Notes: generated from the sequence alone by a model not told the origin. A DNA stretch of 64,000 bases from Deltaproteobacteria bacterium (GCA_016704445.1 JADJAE010000160.1:1-64000), one strand, 5' to 3'; numbered from the stretch's first letter, positions 1 through 8,540 are shown. Translations and numbers: made by a program.

Positions 1-576
1 CGCATTGATGCTCATCACCACGCCCATCCGCTCAGCCCAGTCGACCTTGTTCTCGTAGCCCTTTTCACCGACCACTTCAGCAAAGAGTTCCCACGTGCCT
101 TGTGTCGGGCGCACATCCGGCTCGTAGGTTCTGAAGACCATCTGCTTCGCGCGAGGGTACGCCTTCTTGATGGCCTTCCAATCCCCTAGGTAAAACGCCT
201 CAGTTTCCTCCACCGCGATACGAACAAGAACAGGCACGCCGGGCGCCTCGGACTGCGCGGCATCGGAGATGCGCCGCTTCAGGTCGACGCAGTCGTCGTC
301 ATCCGCGTCGATCAGAACCACTACCAGCGGCGCCGGCTGTTTCGCAGCGGCGTAGGCGCGCAGTTTGGCGGGGAGTTGATCGAGCAGACCCCGACTACGG
401 GCGGGCGGGGGCTGCTTGAGCGCCTCCCCTTCGGGAAGAGTGCCGCGGCCCCCATGGGCATGGACCTCGACGTCGCAATCCTTGAACTGCTTGAAGAATC
501 GCTGCCCCCACGAGGCCTGATCTACGCGAAAGAACGCCCGGTCCGCAGGCCCTTCAACCAGCAGATGGACCTTCAT
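1..576 (-). CDS. TOPRIM-like / DUF4276-type protein (3' end outside window)
   Basis: The frame is open from an ATG at 576 down to the window edge (192 codons seen). It shows a TOPRIM-like layout: a Glu in LLVEGPAD (residue 8), an acidic LIDADDDD motif (88-95) and VEETEAFYLGD (122-132). This pattern matches metal-dependent TOPRIM/DUF4276 proteins found beside ABC-type ATPases in defence loci. The ATG overlaps the stop of the upstream ATPase gene (ATGA), so the two are translationally coupled. GC is visibly lower than in the rest of the window, suggesting acquisition by transfer. Nuclease activity is inferred, not shown; the C-terminus is missing. Confidence 0.75.
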   Translation of the reverse strand, partial: MKVHLLVEGPADRAFFRVDQASWGQRFFKQFKDCDVEVHAHGGRGTLPEGEALKQPPPARSRGLLDQLPAKLRAYAAAKQPAPLVVVLIDADDDDCVDLKRRISDAAQSEAPGVPVLVRIAVEETEAFYLGDWKAIKKAYPRAKQMVFRTYEPDVRPTQGTWELFAEVVGEKGYENKVDWAERMGVVMSINA

Positions 577-1805
577 TCGTCGGCCTCCGTTTCGCGGCCG
601 AAATGCTCACTGTACCACAGCGACCCCAGCGGAATGCCCTGCTTCACCATCTCGGCGACATTGGGAAGGTCGGCAACCCGTTTAGCCCGTGCGAAGCCAT
701 CGGTGCCTTTGCGAATGAGCCATACTTGGTCGGGCTTGAGCGCGTCTACGAAGTAGGGCGAGTGCGTCGTCACAAGGATCTGTGTCGGCGCCTTTTTTCG
801 TCGTGTCTGTTGGACGAACTGCGCTGCGAGGACTTCGATGAGCTGCACATAGAGACCATTTTCTGGCTCTTCGATGCCAATAAAGGGTCGCGGTGCTGGA
901 TCGGCTAACAGCACGGAGTATGCGAGCATTTTGAGCGTCCCATCAGACATGCTTTGCTGAAAGAACGGGTCCTTGTATCCACGCTCATCAAATTTGAGCA
1001 ACAAGCGTTTGTCGTCGCTGGTGGTCACCGTGATTTTCTTGATTCCCGGAATGGACGCGGTGACGCGCTTGAGAATTGCCTCGAAATTCTCAGGATCCTG
1101 CCTTTGAAAATACTGGAGCACATTGCCGACGTTGCCTCCACGGCGGTCGAGCCAACGCTGCGCCCCAGCAGGCGGTCTTTCGCGCGCGGCATCTGGCACG
1201 AAGTAGGAGAGATACCACTCCTCAATGTAGCGTCGGAGCATCGTAATTCGAGGGTGGTCGGAAAGATTGCCGAGCGTCCCAATCCCGAGTCGTGAACGAT
1301 CATCGAGTTTGACGCGGGACGCTAGCTTGGAGTCGCGTCCACCCACGTGCTGCCCCGCCCAGACCTTCCCCGCGCCGTTCTTGAGGCTCAAGAAGTAGTA
1401 GGGCTTCCCTCCTGCCTCTCCCTTGCGACGCTGGCGAAGACTCTCCTTCACGACTACCGGGATGCCCTTCTCGTCGCTCCCGATCTGAAGGTTGTAGACA
1501 ATCGGACGACCCTCGTCGTCGCTGTCGAAGAAGATCTCGAACTCGATTGGCTCTTCGCTTCCTTGAGATCGGAGCCGATCAATCCCTCCCCGATGCGGTG
1601 CGTCACACGCGGGTTCGACACCATCCTTCAGACAGTCGGCGATGAAACCGAACGCATCCAGCAGGGTGGACTTCCCGCTCCCGTTGGGACCAATGAAACA
1701 GATAAGGGATGGGAGCGCCTCGCCGCTGCCGTACTTCACCTGTCCGATGGCGACATCCTTAAGAGAGCGGAAATTCTTGATCCGAATGCCGAGCAGCCTT
1801 GCCAT
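573..1805 (-). CDS. ABC/SMC-type AAA ATPase (AAA_15/AAA_21, OLD-like)
   Basis: The 410-residue protein starts with the typical strand IRIKNFRSLKD, then Walker A GPNGSGKST at 39-47. It has an ABC-signature-like SDGTLKML (287-294), Walker B FIGIEEPENG (308-317) and an H-loop THSPYF (347-352). This is the head-domain architecture of OLD, RecF and AbiL/PARIS-type ATPases without a fused TOPRIM domain. The TOPRIM-like partner is the next gene, overlapped by 4 bp. Together they look like a two-gene anti-phage or abortive-infection module. The role is inferred from the arrangement; a housekeeping RecF-like role is less likely given the partner and lower GC. Confidence 0.85.
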   Translation of the reverse strand: MARLLGIRIKNFRSLKDVAIGQVKYGSGEALPSLICFIGPNGSGKSTLLDAFGFIADCLKDGVEPACDAPHRGGIDRLRSQGSEEPIEFEIFFDSDDEGRPIVYNLQIGSDEKGIPVVVKESLRQRRKGEAGGKPYYFLSLKNGAGKVWAGQHVGGRDSKLASRVKLDDRSRLGIGTLGNLSDHPRITMLRRYIEEWYLSYFVPDAARERPPAGAQRWLDRRGGNVGNVLQYFQRQDPENFEAILKRVTASIPGIKKITVTTSDDKRLLLKFDERGYKDPFFQQSMSDGTLKMLAYSVLLADPAPRPFIGIEEPENGLYVQLIEVLAAQFVQQTRRKKAPTQILVTTHSPYFVDALKPDQVWLIRKGTDGFARAKRVADLPNVAEMVKQGIPLGSLWYSEHFGRETEADE

Positions 1806-2351
1806 GCAGCGGATTGTTTCATGGCATGGGAGTCATCGTCAACCCATCGGCACGGGCGGTACAGGAGCGGTCGCTGAGCGCTCCGCGTCTGTTGTGCCGA
1901 CCGAACCACGTCGACGAGCGCGAGCGTTGTTCGGCTTGAGGATATGCCAACTTCGATGATGACAGTCGCAGCGATAGTGAAGCACAGGGGGCTCCAGAGG
2001 TAGCCAAGACCAGATGTCCGTCGCAAGGCGTCACCTCGAACAGCCTATGAGTCGGCAGCCCAGGCGCGGTTTTCTGGCTGCCCAACATCCCTCTGGCCTC
2101 CCCGCAATCCTCTCCAGTTCCGCGAGCCGCCCTTCCAGACGACTGGCAGCGTGGTCGGTCGCACTTGCTCCCTGACGGTCGCGGTCTGGCTCTGGTCGCC
2201 GACGCCCCCGGTCGCACCGCTGCATCGCCCACCAACGCCGTCCGCCCTAGTCCCAGCCCACCCCCCGCCGCCGCCCTCGTCGCCCCCGGCGCTCGCACCC
2301 TCCGCGGCTCTCTGCTCCTCCGCCCCATCGGGTACGCTCCGCCGCAACCCG
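1806..2351. other. Intergenic boundary between low-GC ATPase module and high-GC core
   Basis: About 545 bases with no convincing gene. The first half continues the lower GC of the ATPase unit; from about 2150 it becomes very C-rich (2200-2340 is dominated by C and CCG runs). The minus-strand promoter of the ATPase gene and the plus-strand promoter of the amylase gene must lie here, but no clear -35/-10 pair is visible. The composition break near 2050-2150 is a plausible edge of an acquired segment. Confidence 0.5.
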
Positions 2352-4520
2352 ATGACCCACTCCCTCCCCTGGTGGACCCGCTCGCTCGTCCTCTCCGCCG
2401 CGCTCTCCTCGGGCTGCGCGGTCGACAACTCGCGCCTCCTCGACGGCGGCGCCTCGCTCACCGACATCGGCGCCGACTTCGACATCCCCCGCGGCCCCGT
2501 CACCACCTCCCCCGACGGCTCCTGCCCCGACGACGCCGCCCGCCTGCCCGACGGGGCCTGCACCGCCACCGTGCTCGCCGACGGCGCCGTGCTCGGCACC
2601 GACGCCCCGCCTCCCCCGCCTCCCCCGCCCTGCAACGAGGTGCAGTTCCGCTACGTCGACGACCGCGCCACCAGCGTCTGGCTGAGCGGCTCGTGGCTGC
2701 GCTGGCCCGCCACCACCGCCGCGGGCGCGCTCCCTCTCTCGCGAGGCGCCGACGGCGCATGGACCGTCACCACCCGCGTCGAGCCTCGCGGCCGCCAGGA
2801 GTACAAGTTCATCATCGACGGCACCCGCTGGATCGCCGACCCCATGAACCCCACCCGCTCCCCCGACGGGGCCGGCGGGGAGAACAGCGTGCTCAACGTC
2901 TGCGGCGGCGCGGCGGCCTCCTGCGGCGACGTCACGGCCTTCGACTGGCGCGACGCGTTCATGTACTTCGCCATGGTCGACCGCTTCAGCGACGGCGACG
3001 GCCGACGCACCCTCGTCCCCGGCGCGACGGACGGCGACGCCACCCGCGGAGCCAGCGGTCAGTACGCGGGCGGCGACCTCCCCGGGCTCACGACGCGCAT
3101 GCCCTACCTCGCCGACCTGGGCGTGACGGCGCTCTGGCTCTCGGCCCCCTACAAGGCCCGCGACACCTCCGGGGCGGCGATCGATCCGGCGGCCGATCCG
3201 CACGTGTACTCCAGCTATCACGGCTACTGGCCCTCGCCGGAGAACACCGACTACACCGACCCGATGCGCCCGATGCCCGCGCCCAGGGTGGAGCCTCGGC
3301 TCGGAACCGACGGCGACCTCCGGGCGCTCATCTCCGCGGCGCACGGCGCGACCTCGCCGGGCGGCCACGGGGTGCGGGTGCTCTTCGACTACGTGATGAA
3401 GCACGTCGACGACGAGAGCGGGCTCTACCGCGCGCACCGCGACTGGTTCGCCCGCGGCTCCAGCGGCGCCTTCCGTCTCTGCGGACCGGACAACCTCTGG
3501 GACGACCCGGTCTGGGGAACCCGCTGCGCCTTCACCTCCTACCTCGCTCCCTTCGACTTCGAGAACGACGCCGCCCGCGCCTGGAGCGTCAACGACGCCC
3601 TCTGGTGGGCGCGCACCTACCAGGTCGACGGGCTGCGCCTCGACGCCATCAAGCACGTCCCGCTGCGCTGGCTCACCGACCTGCGCGCCCGCATCAACCG
3701 CGAGGTCACCGCCCCGACGGGAGGGCGCTTCTACCTGGTTGGAGAGACCTTCAACTACGACGACCGGGGCGCGCTCCGCAGCGCCGTCAACCCCTCGACC
3801 ATGCTCGACGGGCAGTTCGACTTCCCCTTCAAGGCAAGGCTCTGCGAGGCCCTCTTCACCCCCGCCGGAGGCCTCGACCGCTTCGCCGACTGGATCTCGG
3901 GCAACGACTCCTTCTACGGAGCCACCGCCCTCATGAGCACCTTCATCGGCAACCATGACATCCCGAGGGCGATCCACTTCGCGAGCCGGCAGATTCCCGA
4001 CTGCCGCGCCGGGAGCTCGGCCTCCAACGGCTGGTCGACGGACTTCCGACAGCCCACGGACGCGCCCCCCTACGAGCGCCTGGCACTGGCCTTCGCGGTG
4101 ATGCTCACCAACCCGGGGGTTCCGTTGATGTACTACGGCGACGAGGTCGGGCTCGCGGGCGGGGGCGACCCCGACAACCGCCGGATGATGCCCTGGAGCG
4201 ACGCCTCGCTGAACCCCCACCAGCTCGCGCTTCGGGCGCAGGTCCGTCGGCTGGGGCGCATCCGCGCGACCAACCCGGTGCTGGGTCGTGGCAGCCGCAC
4301 CACGCTCTCCAGCACCCAGGACACCTGGGTCTATCGCATGGGCGGCTGCGGCATGGCGGCGCGCGACATCGTGGTGGCCCTCAACCGCGCGGACGTGGCG
4401 CGCTCGGTGGAGGTCCCGGCGGCGATGTACGAAGACCTGATGCGCGACGGCGCTCCCGCCGAGATGGGCGGCCGCGTCGAGCTGGCGCCTCGCAGCGCGC
4501 GGGTGCTGCGGGTGCGGTGA
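2352..4520 (+). CDS. Secreted lipoprotein alpha-amylase (GH13) with N-terminal CBM48-like domain
   Basis: The 722-residue product is an extracytoplasmic glycoside hydrolase acting on alpha-glucans. The chosen ATG (2352) gives a lipoprotein signal with lipobox LSSGC near residue 20; the frame is open further upstream but that part is C-rich and non-protein-like. An Asp/Pro-rich linker precedes an AMPK/CBM48-like E-set domain (VQFRYVDD to EYKFIIDGTRW, about 95-165). The GH13 barrel follows, with nucleophile Asp431 in GLRLDAIKH, acid/base Glu465 in LVGETF and FIGNHD (534-536). All three catalytic carboxylates are present. Its 3' end is partly duplicated 2.1 kb downstream. Confidence 0.92.
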   Translation: MTHSLPWWTRSLVLSAALSSGCAVDNSRLLDGGASLTDIGADFDIPRGPVTTSPDGSCPDDAARLPDGACTATVLADGAVLGTDAPPPPPPPPCNEVQFRYVDDRATSVWLSGSWLRWPATTAAGALPLSRGADGAWTVTTRVEPRGRQEYKFIIDGTRWIADPMNPTRSPDGAGGENSVLNVCGGAAASCGDVTAFDWRDAFMYFAMVDRFSDGDGRRTLVPGATDGDATRGASGQYAGGDLPGLTTRMPYLADLGVTALWLSAPYKARDTSGAAIDPAADPHVYSSYHGYWPSPENTDYTDPMRPMPAPRVEPRLGTDGDLRALISAAHGATSPGGHGVRVLFDYVMKHVDDESGLYRAHRDWFARGSSGAFRLCGPDNLWDDPVWGTRCAFTSYLAPFDFENDAARAWSVNDALWWARTYQVDGLRLDAIKHVPLRWLTDLRARINREVTAPTGGRFYLVGETFNYDDRGALRSAVNPSTMLDGQFDFPFKARLCEALFTPAGGLDRFADWISGNDSFYGATALMSTFIGNHDIPRAIHFASRQIPDCRAGSSASNGWSTDFRQPTDAPPYERLALAFAVMLTNPGVPLMYYGDEVGLAGGGDPDNRRMMPWSDASLNPHQLALRAQVRRLGRIRATNPVLGRGSRTTLSSTQDTWVYRMGGCGMAARDIVVALNRADVARSVEVPAAMYEDLMRDGAPAEMGGRVELAPRSARVLRVR

Positions 4521-4558
4521 GGGCCGTCAGCGGCGGAGGGCGTCGAGCAGTCGGCAGC
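4493..4558. repeat. 66-bp imperfect direct repeat, copy A
   Basis: Spans the last 28 bases of the amylase gene and the following 38 bases. It matches 6617-6682 at 59 of 66 positions by eye. On the minus strand it carries a remnant of the Sel1-gene 3' end (LLDALRR then stop; compare LRDALRR in copy B). This copy keeps the functional amylase end, the other keeps the functional Sel1 end. Confidence 0.8.
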
Positions 4559-4835
4559 GACGGGCGCGACCGACCACGCCTACGGACGGCGCCTCACCCG
4601 GAGCGAAGCGGAGGGGGCGACCGACCACGCCCTTCCAACGCGCCGTCGCCGACGAGTCGAGCGGAAAAGCCGTCGAGTAAAAGCGAACGATGACCCGTTC
4701 ACGTTGTCCGACTTCCCGGCCGTTGATTGGGTGATTGAGTCGTGTAGTCGCTCGCTCCCTCCGCTTCGCTGCGAGCGCGCTGGGCTGGCGCCGTGGTCGC
4801 CCCGTCGCTCCGCGACGGTGAGGGGCGTTGAGAGG
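4559..4835. repeat. Left intergenic region with degenerate copies of the palindromic repeat
   Basis: No gene. It holds at least two inverted-orientation copies of the repeat that forms the array at 6347-6575 (CGACCGACCACGCC is seen twice, at about 4568 and 4619). One direct copy at about 4780-4824 includes the hairpin CCGTCGC-TCC-GCGACGG. The insertion sequence lies immediately next to this direct copy, so the element transposed into an existing repeat cluster. Confidence 0.6.
4825..4835. repeat. Target site duplication, left copy (11 bp)
   Basis: GCGTTGAGAGG directly abuts the left inverted repeat and occurs identically at 6337-6347 directly after the right inverted repeat. An 11-bp duplication fits the 9-13 bp typical of IS4-family elements. 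Confidence 0.88.
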
Positions 4836-4874
4836 CACCCCTCTCAAGGTCTCAACGGACACCGCCGTTTGCGA
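4836..4874 (+). repeat. IS left inverted repeat (39 bp)
   Basis: Matches the reverse complement of 6298-6336 at 36 of 39 positions, the three differences lying in a 4-base block (4859-4862). The transposase stop codon (4852-4854) lies inside this repeat. Confidence 0.9.
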
Positions 4875-6225
4875 GCACTCGCGCCGTTGAGACGTGGCGC
4901 TGGACGTCCTTGCGAGGGGCGTATCCCTTCGGCTTCGCGACCTTGGGTTTGCGCGGGTTCTTGCGGATGTGTCGCAGGTCGACGTGCCGGGCGAACCGCA
5001 GCAGCGTCCGCGTGAACTCCTTCGGCGACCCCTCGACCAGCGAGGTCCACCCTGCGGGCGGCAGCGCCACCATCATGCCTGCGTAGTGCGAGCGCACCTC
5101 CTCGGCGAGGTGCCAGGTCGACACCACGTCGTCTTCGGGGGCCAGCGCCTGCGCCGTCTCGACCGCCGACTGCAGCGCCGACAGCACGTTGAAGGCGACC
5201 ACCGCCGTCGCGAACATCAGCAGCGCCGCACGCGGCTTGCCCAGGGTGCGCACCTCGCTGTGCAACGCTGATTCCAGCCGTTGGAACAGGTTCTCCACGG
5301 TCCACCTCTCGAGGTAGAGCAAAGCGACCGTGCGCGCGTCCGCCGTCGCCTTCGGCAGGTTGGTCAGCAGTCGGATGAGCGTCTCCCCATCGCTCGTCGG
5401 CTCGTACAGCTCGATCTCGATTCGACGCAGCCGCTGCACGCCACCGTCCGCCGTCGGGATCGTCACTCGCTGGGCGAACACCACGCCCGTCTCGCTCCGC
5501 CCGATCCGCTTGCGCGGCCCCACCGCCGTCGGGTTGGGGTGGGCCTTGTGCTCGCGGATGATGAAGTGGGCATTGCGCGCGACCAGACCGAGGAGGATCG
5601 GTCGGGTGGAGAAGTGGCGGTCGGCCAGCCAGAGGTCCCCGGCGCGGGCGGCCTCCATCGCCGCGGGCATCAGCACGCGCTCGGAGGTGTACGCGTCCTC
5701 GCAGGGGATCAGGTCCACGGCGAGGCCCAGGTCGGGGTCGAAGACGACCAGGGCGTGTCCGGGCAGGGCGGCGCCGCGGAAGTCGCGCAGCGGCGCGAGT
5801 CGCTTCTCGCTGGCGGGCAGGTGGTTGCCGTCGACGACACGCACGCGGAAGCCGGGCAGCAGCGGCGTGCGCCCGGCGCGCAGGGGCTCGACGACGGGGA
5901 GGAGCTGCTCGGCGCTGCCGCGCACCAGGGCGCGCAGGAGGGCCGGCTCGGTGCGATTGACCTTGGCGTACAGGGCGGCCATCGAGACGGTCAGGGAGGC
6001 GTCGCGCCGGGCGGCGGCGTGCAGCGAGGGGCGCATCCCCAGCGCGACGAGCGAGGTAAGCTCGACGACGGTCGAGAAGGTCAGCTCGCGCGTGTACTGC
6101 CACTCCCGGTGGGACTCGAAGAGCGCGTCGACCCACTCGGGGCACAGCGCGCGTTGGAGCGTCATCCGCGCCATCACGGCGAGCGGGCACTGCTGAACGA
6201 ACTGATCCAGGACTACCGCGAACAT
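4852..6225 (-). CDS. IS4-family DDE transposase
   Basis: A 457-residue transposase that excises and integrates its own element. The ATG at 6225 was chosen (MFAVVLDQFV); an upstream in-frame start at 6303 would begin inside the right inverted repeat. Catalytic residues are visible: Asp132 in VVDGNH, Asp202 in ADRHFS, and the IS4 signature Y-x2-R-x3-E as YLERWTVE (304-311), supplying Glu311. There is no frameshift, so the enzyme should be functional. The coding region stops inside the left inverted repeat. Subgroup within IS4 was not determined. Confidence 0.93.
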   Translation of the reverse strand: MFAVVLDQFVQQCPLAVMARMTLQRALCPEWVDALFESHREWQYTRELTFSTVVELTSLVALGMRPSLHAAARRDASLTVSMAALYAKVNRTEPALLRALVRGSAEQLLPVVEPLRAGRTPLLPGFRVRVVDGNHLPASEKRLAPLRDFRGAALPGHALVVFDPDLGLAVDLIPCEDAYTSERVLMPAAMEAARAGDLWLADRHFSTRPILLGLVARNAHFIIREHKAHPNPTAVGPRKRIGRSETGVVFAQRVTIPTADGGVQRLRRIEIELYEPTSDGETLIRLLTNLPKATADARTVALLYLERWTVENLFQRLESALHSEVRTLGKPRAALLMFATAVVAFNVLSALQSAVETAQALAPEDDVVSTWHLAEEVRSHYAGMMVALPPAGWTSLVEGSPKEFTRTLLRFARHVDLRHIRKNPRKPKVAKPKGYAPRKDVQRHVSTARVLANGGVR

Positions 6226-6297
6226 CGGCTCACCTCCGGTTGGGGGCCGGAGGATGCCGCAGGAGCTCTCGGGGAGGGCCGCAGGGCGTGGTTTCAG

Positions 6298-6336
6298 TCG
6301 CAAACGGCGCTACCCGTTGAGACCTTGAGAGGGGTG
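6298..6336 (-). repeat. IS right inverted repeat (39 bp)
   Basis: Partner of 4836-4874, upstream of the transposase gene. The 72 bases between this repeat and the transposase ATG are the only room for its promoter. Confidence 0.9.
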
Positions 6337-6347
6337 GCGTTGAGAGG
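6337..6347. repeat. Target site duplication, right copy (11 bp)
   Basis: GCGTTGAGAGG, identical to 4825-4835, directly after the right end of the insertion sequence. Confidence 0.88.
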
Positions 6348-6575
6348 GCGTGGTCGGTCGCCCCGTCGCTCCGCGACGGTGGGGCGTCGTCCGTGGGCGT
6401 GGTCGGTCGCCCCGTCGCTCCGCGACGGTGAGGCGTCGTCCGTGGGCGTGGTCGGTCGCTCTCGTCGCTCCGCGACGGTGAGGCGCGTTGGGGAGGGCGT
6501 GGTCGGTCGCCCGTCGCTCCGCGACGGTGAGGCGTCGTCCGTAGGCGTGGCCGGACGCTCTCGCCGCTTCCGCCT
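6347..6575. repeat. Tandem array of a 48-51 bp palindrome-bearing repeat
   Basis: Four good copies (6347-6395, 6396-6444, 6445-6495, 6496-6543) and a decayed fifth (6544-6575). Each begins GGCGTGGTCGGTCG; three copies carry the full hairpin CCGTCGC-TCC-GCGACGG and copy 3 has nearly all of it. The copies follow each other without unique spacers, so this is not a CRISPR array. It resembles REP/BIME-type intergenic elements. Inverted and direct copies lie on the other side of the insertion sequence. No gene is present between 6337 and 6650. Confidence 0.85.
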
Positions 6576-6616
6576 TGCGTGCAACGTCGAGACGATTGCG
6601 GGAAGGATCAGTGCTT

Positions 6617-6682
6617 CAGCGCGCGGGTGCTGCGGGTGCGCCGAGCGCCCTCAGCGACGGAGCGCGTCGCGCAGTCGGCAGC
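6617..6682. repeat. 66-bp imperfect direct repeat, copy B
   Basis: Matches 4493-4558 at 59 of 66 positions. It covers the 3' end of the Sel1 gene (minus strand) plus a decayed copy of the amylase 3' end that has lost its stop codon. Confidence 0.8.
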
Positions 6683-7912
6683 CCATCTCCAGGTCGCGGG
6701 TGCACGCCAGGTTGTACAGCTCCCTGGCCCGCGCGAGGTCGACCGGCGAGCCCTGGCCGTGCTGGTACATCGAGCCCAGGTTGGCGCACGCGAGGGCGTT
6801 GCCGCTCTCGCAGCCGCGGGCGTAGCGCGAGCGCGCCCTCGCGGGGTCGTGCGGCCGTCCAGGGGCCTCGTTGTGTAGCCAGCCCGCGTTGTTGCAGGCG
6901 AGCGCGTTGCCTCCCTCGCAGGCCCGCTCGGCGAGGCTGAGCGCCCTCACGAGGTCGCGCGTCACCCCTCGGCCTCCTGGAGCATCGTCGACAGCGTGGT
7001 GCACGCCGGGTGGTTGCCCGCCTCGCAGGCGCGCTCGTAGGTGGCCGCCGCGCGGGGCAGGTCGACCGTCACGCCGATGCCCTGCTCATAGAGCGTCGCG
7101 AGGTTGCTGCACCCGAGCGCGTTGCCCTGGGCGCAGGACCGCTCGTAGAGGACCCGGGCGCGGGTGGCGTCCCCGGGGACGCCGGCGCCGTTCTGGTAGA
7201 GCCAGCCCAGGTTGACGCAGCCCCGCGCCTCTCCCTCGTCGCAGGCGCGGCGGTAGCGCACGGCGGCCTGGGCGGCGTCGACCGCGACCCCTTCGCCCGA
7301 CTCGTACATCCACCCGAGGCGGGTGCAGCTCCCCCAGGCGCCGTGGTCGCAGCTCCGGGTGAGGAAGGTTCTCGCCTGCGTAAGGTCGCGAGCGACCCCC
7401 TGGCCCTCGGCGTGGAGTCGCCCGAGGTTGCCGCACGCTACGCCCTCGTCGCCCTCGCACGCCCGACGGTAGAGGGCGATGGCCGCGGGGAGGTCGGCGG
7501 TCACGCCGGTTCCGTTCTCGAGGAGCCAGCCCAGGTTGGTGCAGCCTCGGAGGTGGCGGGCGTCGCAGGCGCGGCGGTAGAGCGTCGCGGCGGCGGCGAG
7601 GTCGCGTCCCACGCCGCGGCCCGACTCATGGAGCCAGCCGAGGTGGGTGCAGCCCCCGGCAAAGCCGCCGTCGCAGGCGCGGCGGTAGAGCGCGGCGGCG
7701 CGAGCGTCGTCCTGGGGGACGTCCGCGCCCCGCTCGTAGCGGTCGCCGAGCGTGTCGCACGCGGACGGGTCGCGGCGCTCGCAGCGGGCGTTGAGCGACG
7801 CGACCGGACCCGCGTCCGGAGGCGACGGAGCGGCCTTGCGGCAGCCGGTCGCGACGATCGCCAGCAGCGCCAGCGCGGCGGCTGGAGCGAGACGCGAGGC
7901 GGGGCGGGTCAT
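6651..7912 (-). pseudogene. Sel1-repeat (TPR-like) lipoprotein, one-base frameshift
   Basis: About 420 residues of Sel1 repeats in an exported lipoprotein; such proteins act as protein-interaction scaffolds. The N-terminus MTRPASRLAP has a signal and lipobox VATGC. Roughly eleven repeats follow with the pattern ACxNLGxLxExGxGVxxDxxxAxxLYxRAC. The frame breaks near 6966 at a G run: the first part ends after TMLQEAEG while the next frame continues VTRDLVRALSLAERAC exactly in repeat register. One missing G restores one protein. It may be a sequencing error rather than a true pseudogene. The 3' end lies in repeat copy B. Confidence 0.85.
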
Positions 7913-7967
7913 CGAGGCGGTCCTTTGGTGAGGTGGGTGAGGAGGGGGAAGAGGGCGGCGCGAGCGA

Positions 7968-8540
7968 TCAGGTGCGATGGAAGTGCTCGAAGAGGGTCCT
8001 GACGCCGAGGCCGATGAGCACGAGGCCGCCGACGACGTCGAGCTTGCGGCCCAGCGCGGCCCCGAAGCGGCGCCCGGCGTAGAGGCCGAGGGCGCTGAGC
8101 GCCGCCGTGACGACGCCGATGGTGACCACCGAGAGGAGCAGCGGGGCGTGGAGCAGGGGGAGGGTGACCCCGACCCCGAGGGCGTCGATGCTGGTGGCCA
8201 CCGCGAGCAGCAGCATCACCCGGAGGTCGAACACGTCGCGGTCGCTGCGGATGTCGGTCTCGTCCGCCTCCTCGCGCGCCTCCCAGAGCATCTTGGCCCC
8301 GATGGCCCCGAGGAGGGCGAAGACCACCCAGTGGTGCCACCGCTCGACCAGGGGCCCCACGGTCCGGCCGACGAGCCACCCGATCAGCGGCATCAGGGCC
8401 TGGAAGCCGCCGAAGAGGGCCGCCACCAGCGCGACGTCGCGAGCTCGTAGCCGGGGCGCCGCGAGGCCTCGGGCCGCCGCGACCGCGGTGGCGTCCATCG
8501 CGAGGCCCAGGGCCAGCAGCACGATCGCCTGGAAGGTCAC
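7968..8540 (-). CDS. mntP: Manganese efflux pump MntP
   Basis: The 190-residue membrane protein has six predicted helices and the two internal MntP motifs: GLAMDATAVAAARG (about 12-25) and ATSIDALGVGVTLP (about 113-126), whose Asp residues are important for Mn export. It starts with GTG at 8540, whereas most neighbours use ATG. It exports Mn(II) across the inner membrane. The gene diverges from the lipoprotein gene at 8597, leaving 56 bases for both promoters. No yybP-ykoY manganese riboswitch can be recognised there. Confidence 0.9.
   Translation of the reverse strand: MTFQAIVLLALGLAMDATAVAAARGLAAPRLRARDVALVAALFGGFQALMPLIGWLVGRTVGPLVERWHHWVVFALLGAIGAKMLWEAREEADETDIRSDRDVFDLRVMLLLAVATSIDALGVGVTLPLLHAPLLLSVVTIGVVTAALSALGLYAGRRFGAALGRKLDVVGGLVLIGLGVRTLFEHFHRT

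Larger units (their letters stand above)
4836..6336 (-). mobile_element. Complete IS4-type insertion sequence, 1501 bp
   Basis: The element is bounded by 39-bp terminal inverted repeats (4836-4874 and 6298-6336; 36 of 39 positions match) and an 11-bp direct target duplication. It contains one intact transposase gene on the minus strand. The outer 23 bases of the two ends are identical, starting CACCCCTCTC. All signs of a recent, potentially active insertion are present. The target was the intergenic repeat cluster between the amylase and Sel1 genes. Confidence 0.93.

Noticed and set aside
2247..4220. 657-residue minus-strand open frame
   Set aside because: It lies wholly antisense to the amylase gene, whose catalytic motifs are clear, and has no recognisable domain.
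6347..6575. CRISPR array
   Set aside because: The 49-bp units adjoin each other without unique spacers, and no cas genes are seen.
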